From Paraburkholderia susongensis (GTDB taxonomy: Bacteria; Pseudomonadota; Gammaproteobacteria; Burkholderiales; Burkholderiaceae), in assembly GCF_900177725.1 (NCBI RefSeq), contig NZ_FXAT01000004.1:496001-560000 (forward strand): a stretch of 64,000 nucleotides of DNA, read 5' to 3'. Positions 53,517 through 62,369 of the stretch are shown one piece after another. Below the pieces are notes generated by a model. The model searched no databases. It was not told the DNA's origin and saw only the letters and a list, made by a program, of their open reading frames with translations. The position numbers and the translations under genes are program-made. Within the stretch, counting starts at the first letter, position 1, and each line of letters begins with the position of its first letter.

Positions 53517-54575
53517 CTACTGCTCGTTTTCCTCGTCGCCGCTTTCGTCGCCGTATGCGCTCAGGCGGTTGTAAAGCGTTTTCAAGCTCACGCCGAGCGC
53601 TTTCGCCGCGCGCCGCTTGTCGCCGCCGCAGTATTTGAGCGTGCCGAGAATGATCTGCTTTTGCGCGTCAGCGAGTGGCGTGCCGATCCATACGCTCATC
53701 GCGTCGCCTTGCGTCACGGCTTTCTTGACCCGCGACGCGAGATGCGGATGCGGCAGCTCGACCGTCTTCTCCGCGAGAATGAACGCGCGATATACGGCGT
53801 TTTTCAACTCGCGGACATTGCCGGGCCACGACCACGCGCGCAGCGTTTCAATCGAGCGCTTGCTGAAGCTCTTGCTCGTGCCTTCCTGTTGATTCAACTG
53901 CGCGAGGAAGTACTGCGCGAGCAGTTCGCGATCGTTCTCGCGTTCGCGCAGCGGCGGCGCGCGCAGCGGAAAAACCGCGAGCCGGTACATCAGGTCTTCG
54001 CGCAGGCCGTTTTCCTTGACCGCCACCGCGGGGTCGCGATTGGTCGCGGCGATCACGCGCACGTTGCCGCTGATCAGCTCATTGCCGCCGACGCGATAGA
54101 ACGTGCCGGTTTCGAGCGCGCGCAAAAGTTTGACCTGGCGCACGGGCGCCATTTCGGTGATCTCGTCGAGAAACAGCGTGCCGCCGTTCGCATGCTCGAA
54201 GTAGCCGATGCGGCCCTGGACAGCGCCGGTGAAACTGCCCTTTTCGTGGCCGAACAATTCTGCTTCGATCAGCTCATCGGGAATCGCGCCGCAGTTCACG
54301 GCGACGAACGCAGCGTCTTTGCGGCTGCTGCGCTCGTGTATCGTACGAGCGATCAATTCCTTGCCGGTGCCCGATTCGCCGATGATGAGCGCGGTCGCGT
54401 CGGTATCGGCGACGCGCTCGATCTGCTCGTACAGATCGAGCATCACCGGCGACGAGCCGTACAGCAAGCCGTACGATTTCAGTCCCGCGACGCCGTCCGC
54501 GACGCGCTGCTTCGCTTGTGGCGAAGCGTTGCCGCCGGCGGAGACGGTGGGCGAGTCCAGATCGATTGACGCCAT
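53517..54575 (-). CDS. Sigma-54-dependent activator without N-terminal sensory domain
   Basis: 352 residues. After a short unrelated N-terminus (about 1-38) comes the AAA+ domain with Walker A GESGTGKE (66-73), the sigma-54 contact loop GSFTGA (113-118) and Walker B GGTLFLDEI, then a C-terminal Fis-type helix-turn-helix (AAKALGVSLKTLYNRL). It melts RpoN promoters using ATP. With no receiver or GAF/PAS domain, its activity must be set by expression or by another protein. The C-terminus is closely similar to that of the NtrC-type regulator at 55796, so the two are paralogues. It is divergent from the DUF883 gene, whose promoter looks sigma-54-dependent. The ATG at 54575 is preferred over an in-frame upstream start. 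Confidence 0.9.
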   Translation of the reverse strand: MASIDLDSPTVSAGGNASPQAKQRVADGVAGLKSYGLLYGSSPVMLDLYEQIERVADTDATALIIGESGTGKELIARTIHERSSRKDAAFVAVNCGAIPDELIEAELFGHEKGSFTGAVQGRIGYFEHANGGTLFLDEITEMAPVRQVKLLRALETGTFYRVGGNELISGNVRVIAATNRDPAVAVKENGLREDLMYRLAVFPLRAPPLRERENDRELLAQYFLAQLNQQEGTSKSFSKRSIETLRAWSWPGNVRELKNAVYRAFILAEKTVELPHPHLASRVKKAVTQGDAMSVWIGTPLADAQKQIILGTLKYCGGDKRRAAKALGVSLKTLYNRLSAYGDESGDEENEQ

Positions 54576-54672
54576 AAAGAGGGGAGCCCTGTGCAAATGA
54601 AGTTCGTGTTGCGGCGCGCAGGCCTTGAATGCGATAGACCGTACAGCCACTATCTCATAAGAAACGATTTAA

Positions 54673-54730
54673 CCACTTCGGCACTGTTTCCGGCAATCGA
54701 AGTGGCGGCGCGCGAAAGGCGCTCGCGCGC
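54673..54730. promoter_or_regulatory. Two inverted repeats, candidate enhancer sites for a sigma-54 activator
   Basis: CCACTTCG-N17-CGAAGTGG (54673-54705) and GCGCGCGA-N7-TCGCGCGC (54708-54730) are both perfect 8-bp inverted repeats. They lie about 85-140 bases upstream of the predicted sigma-54 start of transcription (about 54815), where enhancer-binding proteins normally sit, in the gap between the activator gene and the DUF883 gene. Confidence 0.4.
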
Positions 54731-54789
54731 AATCGGTCGAAAGTGCTTCAGCAGGGCTTCCATGCAGTGCTGATGCGGTAGATTTACCG

Positions 54790-54804
54790 GGTACGTGCTT
54801 TGCT
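54790..54804 (+). promoter_or_regulatory. Sigma-54 promoter of the DUF883 gene
   Basis: GGTACG-TGCT-TTGCT: GG at 54790-54791 and GC at 54802-54803, separated by exactly ten bases, against the RpoN consensus TGGCACG-N4-TTGCA/T. One mismatch (T for C) and no T before GG. The start of transcription would be near 54815, 12 bases before the ATG, with the GAGG ribosome binding site inside this short leader. Confidence 0.55.
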
Positions 54805-54826
54805 TTGACCAGACGAGGAGTGAACG

Positions 54827-55144
54827 ATGACCGACACCACGCAACAACTTGCACTCGGTGGGCAGAAGCTTGTCGAGGATCTACGGGTGCTGCTGAGGGA
54901 CTCGGAGGAAATGCTGCGGCTTGCCGCCAATGTGCCGGGCGAGGGTGTCGACGCGTTGCGCGAGCGGCTCGGCACGCATGTGGAAACGCTGCAATCGGCG
55001 CTCGGCGACGCGCAGCGCAACGTGCACCGCCGTTATCGCGAGGCGGCCGTCAGCACCGAACGCTACGTGCGCCACAATCCGTGGCGTTCGGTCGCGCTTG
55101 CGGCGGGCGCCGGTTTCTTGCTCGGCGTGCTGGTCGCGCGTTAG
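54827..55144 (+). CDS. DUF883 (ElaB/YqjD-type) membrane-anchored protein
   Basis: 105 residues. An amphipathic helical region (about 10-75, LVEDLRVLLRDSEEMLRLA and following) leads to YVRHNPWRSVALAAGAGFLLGVLVAR, the C-terminal transmembrane helix with the glycine-rich pattern typical of ElaB/YqjD/YgaM. The E. coli proteins are made in stationary phase, insert by the C-terminal tail and bind ribosomes. CGAGGAG lies upstream of the ATG at 54827. It has a sigma-54-type promoter and is followed by another small membrane protein gene, probably in the same transcript. Confidence 0.88.
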   Translation: MTDTTQQLALGGQKLVEDLRVLLRDSEEMLRLAANVPGEGVDALRERLGTHVETLQSALGDAQRNVHRRYREAAVSTERYVRHNPWRSVALAAGAGFLLGVLVAR

Positions 55145-55236
55145 ACGCGGCATGGAGCACCGCTTCGCACAGCGTTGCACCGGCTTACCGTCCCCGCAGC
55201 CCCGCACTATCCGCATGACGACCCAAGGAGTTCACG

Positions 55237-55491
55237 ATGGCACGACCCACGATTGGCATCTTCGGCGCATTGATGGCGCTCGGCGGCTTTCTGGCGGTTC
55301 GCTATGTGCAGCAAAAGCGCTCAGGTCAGCTTTCCCCGGCGCGGGAATTGTCTCGCTGGGAAAACGAGGGCGGCGCGGTGGCGGCACCGGGCGCGTTGCC
55401 GAGTGAGGCGGGGGCCCCGGGGGCGGAGCGCGCGAACGGCTCCGGCCAGGTGAATGGCGACAGCGGTGCATGGCCGTTTCCGCGCAGTTGA
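55237..55491 (+). CDS. Small membrane-anchored protein of unknown function
   Basis: 84 residues. An N-terminal hydrophobic segment (about 5-23, IGIFGALMALGGFLAV) is followed by QQKRSGQ and a Gly/Ala/Pro-rich disordered tail. AAGGAG sits seven bases before the ATG at 55237. It follows the DUF883 gene by 92 bases on the same strand without a visible terminator, so it is likely its operon partner. I do not recognise the family. Confidence 0.6.
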   Translation: MARPTIGIFGALMALGGFLAVRYVQQKRSGQLSPARELSRWENEGGAVAAPGALPSEAGAPGAERANGSGQVNGDSGAWPFPRS

Positions 55492-55795
55492 GCATGCGTC
55501 TTGAGCACGCTATCGAGCAGGAGTTCCGGCGCCGCGTCCGCCGGCGCCAGATTGGCGGGCGGCGCCAGGAAGGCGTTATTAAACGATGGCTATAAAGCCG
55601 TATAATAGGTAAATCGACAACAATTAAGCGAAAAACGGCGGGAATTTCCGCTGTATTGTTGCGATTCCATTTGAAATGGTCGACTGGACGCGGACGAAGC
55701 ACGGTCCCATCTCATGCGGCCGGCCCGCTTTGCGGCATGCACGTTTGCATGTTTCGCACCTTTTCTTACCCACGCTTGCAGGCTTTCGAAACGCG

Positions 55796-57196
55796 ATGCC
55801 ACACGTACTGATTGTCGATGACGATGCGAGTACCCGCGAGGCGCTTTCCGCCATCATCGGGGGGGACGGCCTGACCACCGCCACTGCGGGCGATTTGCGC
55901 GAAGCGCGTATTCAGCTGGTCCGGCAGATGCCGGACGTCGTTTTCACCGACCTGAAACTGCCCGACGGCAGCGGGGTCGATCTGTTCGAAGATCTCGATC
56001 CGCGCTCCGGCGTGGAAGTGATCGTGATCACCGGCCACGCGAGCGTGGAGTCGGCGGTCAGCGCGCTCAAGATGGGCGCCGCCGACTACCTCGTGAAGCC
56101 GATCAACATGCAGCGCGTCAAGGCGATCCTCTCGCGCCTGCCGCGCGCGGGCGATCTCAAGGCGGAGATCGGCACGCTGCGCGGCGAGTTGCGCCGCATG
56201 GGCCGCTTCGGTCTGATGCTCGGCAATTCGCCGCCGATGCAGGAGGTCTACGATCAGATCAGCCGCGTCGCACCTACCGCGGCCTCGGTCATGCTCGTGG
56301 GCGAATCGGGCACCGGCAAGGAAGTCGCCGCGCAGACGCTGCACGAGTTGAGTCTGCGTCGCAAGCACGCGTTTCTCGCGGTGAATTGCGGCGCGATTTC
56401 GCCGAACCTGATCGAATCGGAAATGTTCGGCCACGAGCGCGGCTCGTTCACCGGCGCGGACCGGCAGCACAAGGGGTATTTCGAGCGCGCGAACGGCGGC
56501 ACGCTGTTCCTCGACGAAATCACCGAGATGCCGGTCGAATTGCAGGTGAAGCTGTTGCGCGTGCTCGAAACCGGCATGTTCATGCGCGTCGGCACGACCA
56601 AGGAAATCGAAACCGACGTGCGGCTGATCGCGGCCACCAACCGCGATCCGGAGCAGGCGGTGCTCGAAGGCAAGTTGCGGCTCGACCTGTATCACCGGCT
56701 CAACGTGTTTCCGATCAGCCTGCCGCCGCTGCGCGAGCGCGGCAAGGACGTCGAGCTGCTCGCGCAGTCGTTCCTCGATGAACTCAACGAGCGTCATGGC
56801 ACGAAGAAGCACTTTCCGGCCGCCGTGAAGGAGATGCTGCTGTCCTATCCGTGGCCGGGCAATGTGCGCGAATTGAAGAACTACGTGCAGCGCGCGCACA
56901 TCATGTCGAGCACCGACTCGGACAGCACCGCGACCGTGCCGTTGCAGATCACGCTGTCGAAGCCCGCCGCCGGCAACGCGATCACGATTGCGTTCGGCAC
57001 GTCGCTCGCGGAAGCGGACCGTCAACTGATTCTCGCGACGCTCGAACAATGCGGTGGCGTAAAGACGCGCGCCGCGGAAATTCTCGGCATCAGCCTGAAG
57101 ACGCTCTACAACCGCCTCGTCGAATATGGCAACGATGCGCGCGAAGAGGGCGATGCCGCCGACGAATCGCGCGCGCTGGGCGGCGCGGATGCCTGA
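55796..57196 (+). CDS. NtrC-family sigma-54-dependent response regulator
   Basis: 466 residues. The receiver domain (1-115) has VDDD, phospho-acceptor Asp52 (TDLKLPDGSG), Thr in ITGHAS and Lys101 (YLVKP). The AAA+ domain has Walker A GESGTGKE (169-176), the sigma-54 loop GSFTGA (216-221) and Walker B GGTLFLDEI (234-242), and a C-terminal Fis helix-turn-helix AAEILGISLKTLYNRL. When phosphorylated it activates RpoN promoters. No cognate histidine kinase gene is adjacent, so it is an orphan within the window. It lies between three sigma-54-type promoters (54790, 57426, 58335). The ATG at 55796 begins the receiver motif exactly. Confidence 0.92.
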   Translation: MPHVLIVDDDASTREALSAIIGGDGLTTATAGDLREARIQLVRQMPDVVFTDLKLPDGSGVDLFEDLDPRSGVEVIVITGHASVESAVSALKMGAADYLVKPINMQRVKAILSRLPRAGDLKAEIGTLRGELRRMGRFGLMLGNSPPMQEVYDQISRVAPTAASVMLVGESGTGKEVAAQTLHELSLRRKHAFLAVNCGAISPNLIESEMFGHERGSFTGADRQHKGYFERANGGTLFLDEITEMPVELQVKLLRVLETGMFMRVGTTKEIETDVRLIAATNRDPEQAVLEGKLRLDLYHRLNVFPISLPPLRERGKDVELLAQSFLDELNERHGTKKHFPAAVKEMLLSYPWPGNVRELKNYVQRAHIMSSTDSDSTATVPLQITLSKPAAGNAITIAFGTSLAEADRQLILATLEQCGGVKTRAAEILGISLKTLYNRLVEYGNDAREEGDAADESRALGGADA

Positions 57197-57425
57197 TTCG
57201 GGCTGATGACGTTGATGCGCGCCGTTCGCACCGGCTAGCGCCCGATTTGTGCCGATTTGCGCAGCGCGGTGCCAGTCGGCGTTTTTCCGCTCGCACGGGC
57301 ATTGCGCCATGCTCACCGGCGCTCATCCACGCCAAGCCGCGCTTATTTCTCGCCTATTCTTCGTTTATCTCGCGCTCATTCCTGTCAATGCGTGCGCCCG
57401 GACGGCCCGGTGCGGATCGTAAAAC

Positions 57426-57440
57426 GGCACACGCTTTGCT
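57426..57440 (+). promoter_or_regulatory. Sigma-54 promoter of the proline-rich protein gene
   Basis: GGCACA-CGCT-TTGCT: GG 57426-57427, GC 57438-57439, ten bases apart. The -24 GGCAC and -12 TTGCT elements match the RpoN consensus fully. The predicted start of transcription is near 57452, 22 bases before the ATG. Confidence 0.65.
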
Positions 57441-57473
57441 GTGCTTGAGGGAACGCAAAACGAGGACATCGAC

Positions 57474-57752
57474 ATGCCGCAATACGCTGCTGCTCCCGCG
57501 CCGTCGTTTCCGCTGCACGCTCACCGGCCCGAGCCGATCGAGCCACCCACCACACCACCGGATCCGGACGAACCCGATACGATCCCCGGTCCCACACCCG
57601 ACCCGATCGAGCCCTTCGAACCCGTTGCGCCGCCGATCGGCGATCCGCCGCCGCAGCCCGTGCAAACCCCGCAAGCCGACGCGCGGACGGCGCAGTACCA
57701 GCGCCTGTTCTGGAAAAAATCATTCGTAGCGGCCAGCGCAAGTCGTCATTAG
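57474..57752 (+). CDS. Proline-rich small protein
   Basis: 92 residues, mostly Pro, Asp, Glu and Thr (PPTTPPDPDEPD and PGPTPDPIEPFEP), with a basic C-terminal end LFWKKSFVAASASRH. No signal peptide or membrane helix. GAGG lies eight bases before the ATG at 57474. Preceded by a strong sigma-54-type promoter. The composition suggests an extended, flexible protein; I know of no function for such proteins. Confidence 0.6.
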   Translation: MPQYAAAPAPSFPLHAHRPEPIEPPTTPPDPDEPDTIPGPTPDPIEPFEPVAPPIGDPPPQPVQTPQADARTAQYQRLFWKKSFVAASASRH

Positions 57753-57962
57753 CGTGAACGGCTCCCGGAGCGCCTGCTTCACCGCTACAGCGCCCATGCA
57801 GTGGGCGCTGTAGCGGATCAGACCGAGCGCGCCAGCCCCGCGTAGCGAATTTTATGTACTTGTTACAAAGCCGGCGCATCTTTTACCGGCAATTTACCGT
57901 CACGCCCCCTAGACTGTATGGATGCCGCTACAGGCGGCGGGCTTCCCCCGGAGGCATCGATC

Positions 57963-58175
57963 ATGAGACATCCCGCATTGCGACGTTCCGCGCGGCATTC
58001 GAAGCGCGGTCCCCGGCCGGGCGACGGCAACACCGAGCCCGCCGTGTCGCCGGACCCGGCTGCGCAGAATCGGATCGCTCCGCATACGCCGCCGGATGGT
58101 GAGCACAATCAGGGCGGGGTGCGTCAGGAAGGGCTCGAATACCAGCGCGACCTCGGCTCGGAGCAGGATTCCTGA
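57963..58175 (+). CDS. Small hydrophilic protein of unknown function
   Basis: 70 residues, rich in Arg, Gly, Pro and Asp, beginning MRHPALRRSARHSKRGPRP and ending in an acidic tail GLEYQRDLGSEQDS. GGAGG is eight bases before the ATG at 57963, the main evidence for translation. It is likely disordered. Between the proline-rich gene and otsA on the same strand; no promoter of its own was identified. Confidence 0.5.
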   Translation: MRHPALRRSARHSKRGPRPGDGNTEPAVSPDPAAQNRIAPHTPPDGEHNQGGVRQEGLEYQRDLGSEQDS

Positions 58176-58334
58176 GGTCGGCTAACGGATTCGGGCAGGT
58201 CTGACGGCTGGTAAAGAGAGCTTCCGGTTTCGTCATACAAAGCAGAAAAAATTTCTTCGCGATCTGAAGCGGTCGCGCGTTTTTGCTCGCCCGTCACATT
58301 TGCATACATTTTTATTTCTCGTACCTTAAAAATC

Positions 58335-58349
58335 GGCACGCGACTTGCA
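58335..58349 (+). promoter_or_regulatory. Sigma-54 promoter of otsA
   Basis: GGCACG-CGAC-TTGCA: GG at 58335-58336, GC at 58347-58348, spaced by ten bases, agreeing with the RpoN consensus at every conserved position except the first T (C here). The start of transcription would be near 58360, about 38 bases before the otsA ATG. Confidence 0.7.
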
Positions 58350-58397
58350 TGCACCGTTTTAGCGCATAGCCGCATACAACGAAACAATGGAGCACCA

Positions 58398-59828
58398 ATG
58401 AGCAGATTGATCGTGGTATCGAATCGTGTCGCGCCGATCCAGGAAGCTCGTCCGGCTGCGGGCGGACTCGCCATCGGCGTGCTCGACGCACTGAAGGAGA
58501 CAGGCGGCGTCTGGTTCGGCTGGAGTGGAGAGACGGTCAGCGAGCCGTCCGCGCCCGTGATCGAGAAGCAGGGCAACGTGACGTACGCGACGGTGGGCCT
58601 CACCAAGCGCGACTACGACCAGTATTACCGTGGTTTTTCGAACGCGACGTTGTGGCCGACGTTCCACTATCGCAATGACCTCTCGCGCTACGACCGCCAG
58701 GAATACGCGGGCTACCAGCGCGTCAACGCGACGCTCGCGAAACAGCTCAAGGCGCTGCTGCGGCCCGACGACATCATCTGGGTGCACGACTATCATCTGC
58801 TGCCGTTCGCGCGCTGCCTGCGCGAGCTGGGCGTGAAGAACCCGATCGGCTTTTTCCTGCACATTCCGTTTCCGGTGCCCGAGGTGCTGCGTACGATTCC
58901 GCCGCACGACGAACTCGTCAAGGCCATGTGCAGCTACGACGTGATCGGCTTCCAGACCGAGGCCGACCGCCAGTCGTTCGTCGACTACGTCGAGCGCGGC
59001 CAGCACGGCACGTCGAGCGAAGACGGCATGGTCCACGCGTTCAACCGCTTCCTCAAGGTCGGCGCGTATCCGATCGGTATCTATCCGGATGCGATCGCGA
59101 AGACCGCCGAGCAGTTCACCGACCGCAAACCGGTGCGCAGCCTGCGCGACGGCATGCGCGGACGCAAACTGATCCTGAGCGTCGACCGGCTCGATTATTC
59201 GAAGGGCCTCGTGGAGCGCTTCCAGGCCTTCGAGCGGCTGCTGCTGAACGCACCCGGCTGGCATGGCCGCGTGTCGCTCGTACAGATCGCGCCGCCGACG
59301 CGCGCCGACGTGCAGACCTATCAACGCATCCGTCAGACGCTGGAGGGCGAAGCGGGCCGCATCAACGGCCGTTTTGCGCAGCTCGACTGGACGCCGATCC
59401 AGTATCTGAACCGCAAGTACGAACGCAATCTGCTGATGGCGCTGTTCCGCCAGTCGCAGGTCGGCTACGTGACGCCGCTGCGCGACGGCATGAACCTCGT
59501 CGCCAAGGAGTACGTCGCGTCGCAGGATCCGGCCGATCCGGGTGTGCTCGTGCTGTCGCAATTCGCGGGCGCCGCCGAGCAGTTGCCGGGCGCGCTCGTC
59601 GTCAATCCGTTCGATCTCTCGCAGATGGCCGAAGCGCTCGAGCGCGCACTGTCGATGCCGCTTGCCGAGCGCCAGGCGCGTCACGCGGACATGATGAAGC
59701 CGATGCGCGAGAACAATCTCTCGGTGTGGCGCGATACGTTCCTCGACGATCTGCGCAACGTCGCAACCGCGTCTTCGGTGACGGCCAAAGCGGTAAAGCT
59801 CGCTGACGTGACGGCATCGTCGTCATAG
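58398..59828 (+). CDS. otsA: Trehalose-6-phosphate synthase
   Basis: 476 residues, a family 20 glycosyltransferase. It joins glucose from UDP-glucose to glucose-6-phosphate, giving trehalose-6-phosphate, the first step of osmoprotectant synthesis in the cytoplasm. Landmarks are [22 protein letters not shown] (donor loop), the [11 protein letters not shown] motif, [20 protein letters not shown] and the C-terminal [16 protein letters not shown]. No otsB (phosphatase) is adjacent in the window. Preceded by a sigma-54-type promoter and closed by the terminator at 59918-59954. Confidence 0.96.
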   Translation: MSRLIVVSNRVAPIQEARPAAGGLAIGVLDALKETGGVWFGWSGETVSEPSAPVIEKQGNVTYATVGLTKRDYDQYYRGFSNATLWPTFHYRNDLSRYDRQEYAGYQRVNATLAKQLKALLRPDDIIWVHDYHLLPFARCLRELGVKNPIGFFLHIPFPVPEVLRTIPPHDELVKAMCSYDVIGFQTEADRQSFVDYVERGQHGTSSEDGMVHAFNRFLKVGAYPIGIYPDAIAKTAEQFTDRKPVRSLRDGMRGRKLILSVDRLDYSKGLVERFQAFERLLLNAPGWHGRVSLVQIAPPTRADVQTYQRIRQTLEGEAGRINGRFAQLDWTPIQYLNRKYERNLLMALFRQSQVGYVTPLRDGMNLVAKEYVASQDPADPGVLVLSQFAGAAEQLPGALVVNPFDLSQMAEALERALSMPLAERQARHADMMKPMRENNLSVWRDTFLDDLRNVATASSVTAKAVKLADVTASSS

Positions 59829-59917
59829 GCGCCCGGGCGCCGCCCGCGCCGTTGGCGCGGCGGCGCGCATGCCGCTCACGTCTGAGGCACAGCAGGAGAA
59901 AACACGGGAGAACGGAA

Positions 59918-59954
59918 GAAGGGCGCGCATCGCATGACGCGATGCGCGCCCTTC
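59918..59954. terminator. Terminator between otsA and the convergent efflux gene
   Basis: A perfect 16-bp stem, GAAGGGCGCGCATCGC (59918-59933) with GCGATGCGCGCCCTTC (59939-59954), 5-base loop, between two convergent genes. The following T content is modest (GTTTGCG). Confidence 0.75.
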
Positions 59955-60028
59955 GTTTGCGTGCTTTGCTTGCGTGGGCGTAGGCACGCGAAGTATGCGG
60001 TCGAGGCGACCCTAGGCGCATCGCGGCA

Positions 60029-61450
60029 TCAGGTCGGCTGCGCCACCTTCTGCATGACCCGCATCGTGCTCACCACCGCGGCCACCGCCGAAAAGCCCGC
60101 GGCCACATAAAGCGCAATGATCGGCCCGTTCTGCGGCGCGACGCCGAAGATCAGCGCGACGAGCGCCGCGCCGAGTGTCTGTCCGGTCAGGCGCGCGGTG
60201 CCGAGCATGCCGCTCGCGCCGCCGCTGCGCTCGCGCGGCGCCGAGGACAGCATCGTGCGATTGTTCGGCGACTGGAAGATGCCGAAGCCCGCGCCGCACA
60301 GCGCCATGCGCCACGCGATCTGCAGCGCGTCCGGATGCGGCCCGAGCGTTGCGAGCAGCAACAGGCCGGCCGTCATCGCGGTGAGGCCGATGCCGCCGAG
60401 CCAGCCCGACGACACCTTGTCCGACAGCACACCCGAGATCGGCGCCGCGATGATGATGATCGCGGGCCACGGCGTCATGAGCAGACCGGTTTCGACCTGG
60501 GACATGCCGAGCATATCCTGCAGCATGAAGGGCAGCGACACGAAGGCGAGCATCTGCGCGCAGAACGAGCAGACCGAGGTGCCGATCGACAGCGCGAACA
60601 CCGGAATGCGCAGCAGATCGATCGGCAGCAGCGGCGCGGGCTGCGTGAGCTGCCGGCGCACGAAGAAGTAGCCGATCACGAGCGCGCCGAGCGCTTCGAG
60701 CGTCACGTAGCCGAAGCGCTCGCCGTGGCCGAGTCCGTCGACCGCGAAAATCAGCAGGCCGAACACGAACGCGTTCATGATCGCGCTCAGGTAGTCGTAC
60801 GGCGATTCGTGGCCGGGGTTCATCGGCAGCGCCTTGAAGCCGCCGACGATCGCCGCGATGCCGATCGGCACGTTGATCGCGAAGAGCCACGGCCACGACG
60901 CGACCGCGAGCACGCCCGAGGCGACCGTCGGCCCGACCGCCGACGACACCGCCACCACCATCGCATTGATCGCGACGCCGCGCCCGAGCTGGGCGGGCGG
61001 ATAGATCATGCGCACGAGCGCGGTGTTCACGCTCATGACGCCGGCCGCGCCGAAGCCCTGGATGACGCGCGCGAGCGCGAGCGTCGGCAGCGACGTGGAG
61101 AGCGCGCAGCCGAACGAGGCGACAGTGAACAGGATCAGCCCGGATAGATAGATGCGCCGGTAGCCGATGCGGTCGCCGAGCGACGCGAGCGGCAGCAGCG
61201 TGATCGTGATCGCGAGCTGGTACGCGTTGACGACCCAGATCGAGCCGGCCGCGCTCGCGTGCAGATTGCGCGCGATGGTCGGCAGCGCAACGTTGGCGAT
61301 CGCGCTGTCGAGCACGGCGAGCGTGAGCGCAAGCGCGATGACGAGCATCGCCCAGTAGCGTTGCGGAATCGGCAGGCCCAGTTCGGTGCCTTCTGCGAGC
61401 AGTTGGGCGGAGGGCGCAGAGCCGTCCGTGCGCGAGGGTTGTGCGTGCAT
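60029..61450 (-). CDS. MFS drug-efflux transporter, DHA2 (EmrB/QacA) family
   Basis: 473 residues with about fourteen hydrophobic segments. Motif LDSAIANVALPTIARNL in helix 1 (LDxTIVNVALP type), WVVNAYQLAITITLLPLASLGDRIGYRR (motif A), and GFGAAGVMSVNTALVRMIYPP (motif C region) identify the DHA2 group, proton-driven exporters of drugs and metabolites. No membrane-fusion partner (EmrA) is present. It follows the YbhB-like gene on the same strand after 144 bases. Confidence 0.9.
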   Translation of the reverse strand: MHAQPSRTDGSAPSAQLLAEGTELGLPIPQRYWAMLVIALALTLAVLDSAIANVALPTIARNLHASAAGSIWVVNAYQLAITITLLPLASLGDRIGYRRIYLSGLILFTVASFGCALSTSLPTLALARVIQGFGAAGVMSVNTALVRMIYPPAQLGRGVAINAMVVAVSSAVGPTVASGVLAVASWPWLFAINVPIGIAAIVGGFKALPMNPGHESPYDYLSAIMNAFVFGLLIFAVDGLGHGERFGYVTLEALGALVIGYFFVRRQLTQPAPLLPIDLLRIPVFALSIGTSVCSFCAQMLAFVSLPFMLQDMLGMSQVETGLLMTPWPAIIIIAAPISGVLSDKVSSGWLGGIGLTAMTAGLLLLATLGPHPDALQIAWRMALCGAGFGIFQSPNNRTMLSSAPRERSGGASGMLGTARLTGQTLGAALVALIFGVAPQNGPIIALYVAAGFSAVAAVVSTMRVMQKVAQPT

Positions 61451-61594
61451 CGATTATTTGATTTGTGCTGGGACGGCGGCGAAGTCGCGCGGCCCGGGAC
61501 GGCGCCTCATGCGCGGGCCGCCGTGGCCGCATCGTCCCGCGCCGGCGCGGGCGCTATGTGGCAAAGGCAATGCGCCGGCGCCGCGTCTTCTGCG

Positions 61595-62098
61595 CTATTT
61601 GAGTTCGTAAAGGCCCGTGTGGGTCGTCGAGTCGATTTCGTTCAGGTGCGTCATGAAACGCGCGACCGCGTTGGTGGTCTCCGCAGTGACCGGCAGATGC
61701 GGCACCCTCAGCGCATGCAGCCGGAAGATGTAGCGATGCGTGCGATCACCGCGCGGCGGCGCGGCGCCGCCGAAGCCGACCGTCCCGTAATCGTTGCGCA
61801 CCTGCAGCGCGCCTTGCGGCAGCAGCGAGCCGTCCGCCTTGCCGGCGTTGCGCGGCAGCGAGCGCGCGTCGGCCGGAATGTTCACCACGACCCAGTGCCA
61901 GAAGCCGCTGCCGGTCGGCGCGTCGGGATCGTGAACGGTGAGCGCGAAGCTTTGCGTGTCCGCGGGCGGCGCATCCCATTGCAGCGACGGCGAGATGTTT
62001 TCGCCATCGACGCCGAACGCCTTGTCGTCGTATTCGTGGGCTTTCGGCATGAAGCCGTTGGTGGGAAAGTCGTCGGACCAGAGACGGAAGTCAGCCAT
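61595..62098 (-). CDS. YbhB/YbcL-type Raf kinase inhibitor-like protein
   Basis: 167 residues, the bacterial PEBP fold. ENISPSLQWDAPPADTQSFALTVHDPDAP and WHWVVVNIPA carry the conserved ligand-pocket residues (DPDAP and the HW pair). GGAAPPRGDRTHRYIFRLHAL is the second pocket motif. Cytoplasmic; physiological role not established. GGGAGG precedes the ATG at 62098. Confidence 0.92.
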   Translation of the reverse strand: MADFRLWSDDFPTNGFMPKAHEYDDKAFGVDGENISPSLQWDAPPADTQSFALTVHDPDAPTGSGFWHWVVVNIPADARSLPRNAGKADGSLLPQGALQVRNDYGTVGFGGAAPPRGDRTHRYIFRLHALRVPHLPVTAETTNAVARFMTHLNEIDSTTHTGLYELK

Positions 62099-62369
62099 GA
62101 TGTGCCTCCCTCGTTGATTGGTTCTGGGATCGTCGGAGCGCGATTTCGCGGCGGGCGAGGCGCATGGACGCAATTGCCGAAGTGTCTCTGAACGCGTGTC
62201 GAAAACGCCTGGAGAGCAGCTTCCAGGCACCTCTCGAAAGCGCCCCGAGTCAGCTTTTCGAGTGTATCACCAGCGGCCGTGAGACTCGTGCGAGCCGGGC
62301 AGACGGTGCGCGGTTTCCAGCCGGCTGGTGGTGCTTGCTGGGCGCTTGCCGGGCGCTTGCCGGCGCTAT

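Noticed and set aside
55145..55236. A further sigma-54 promoter before the small membrane protein gene at 55237
   Set aside because: GG and GC pairs occur, but not at ten-base spacing with a TTGC element; the gene is more simply co-transcribed with the DUF883 gene.
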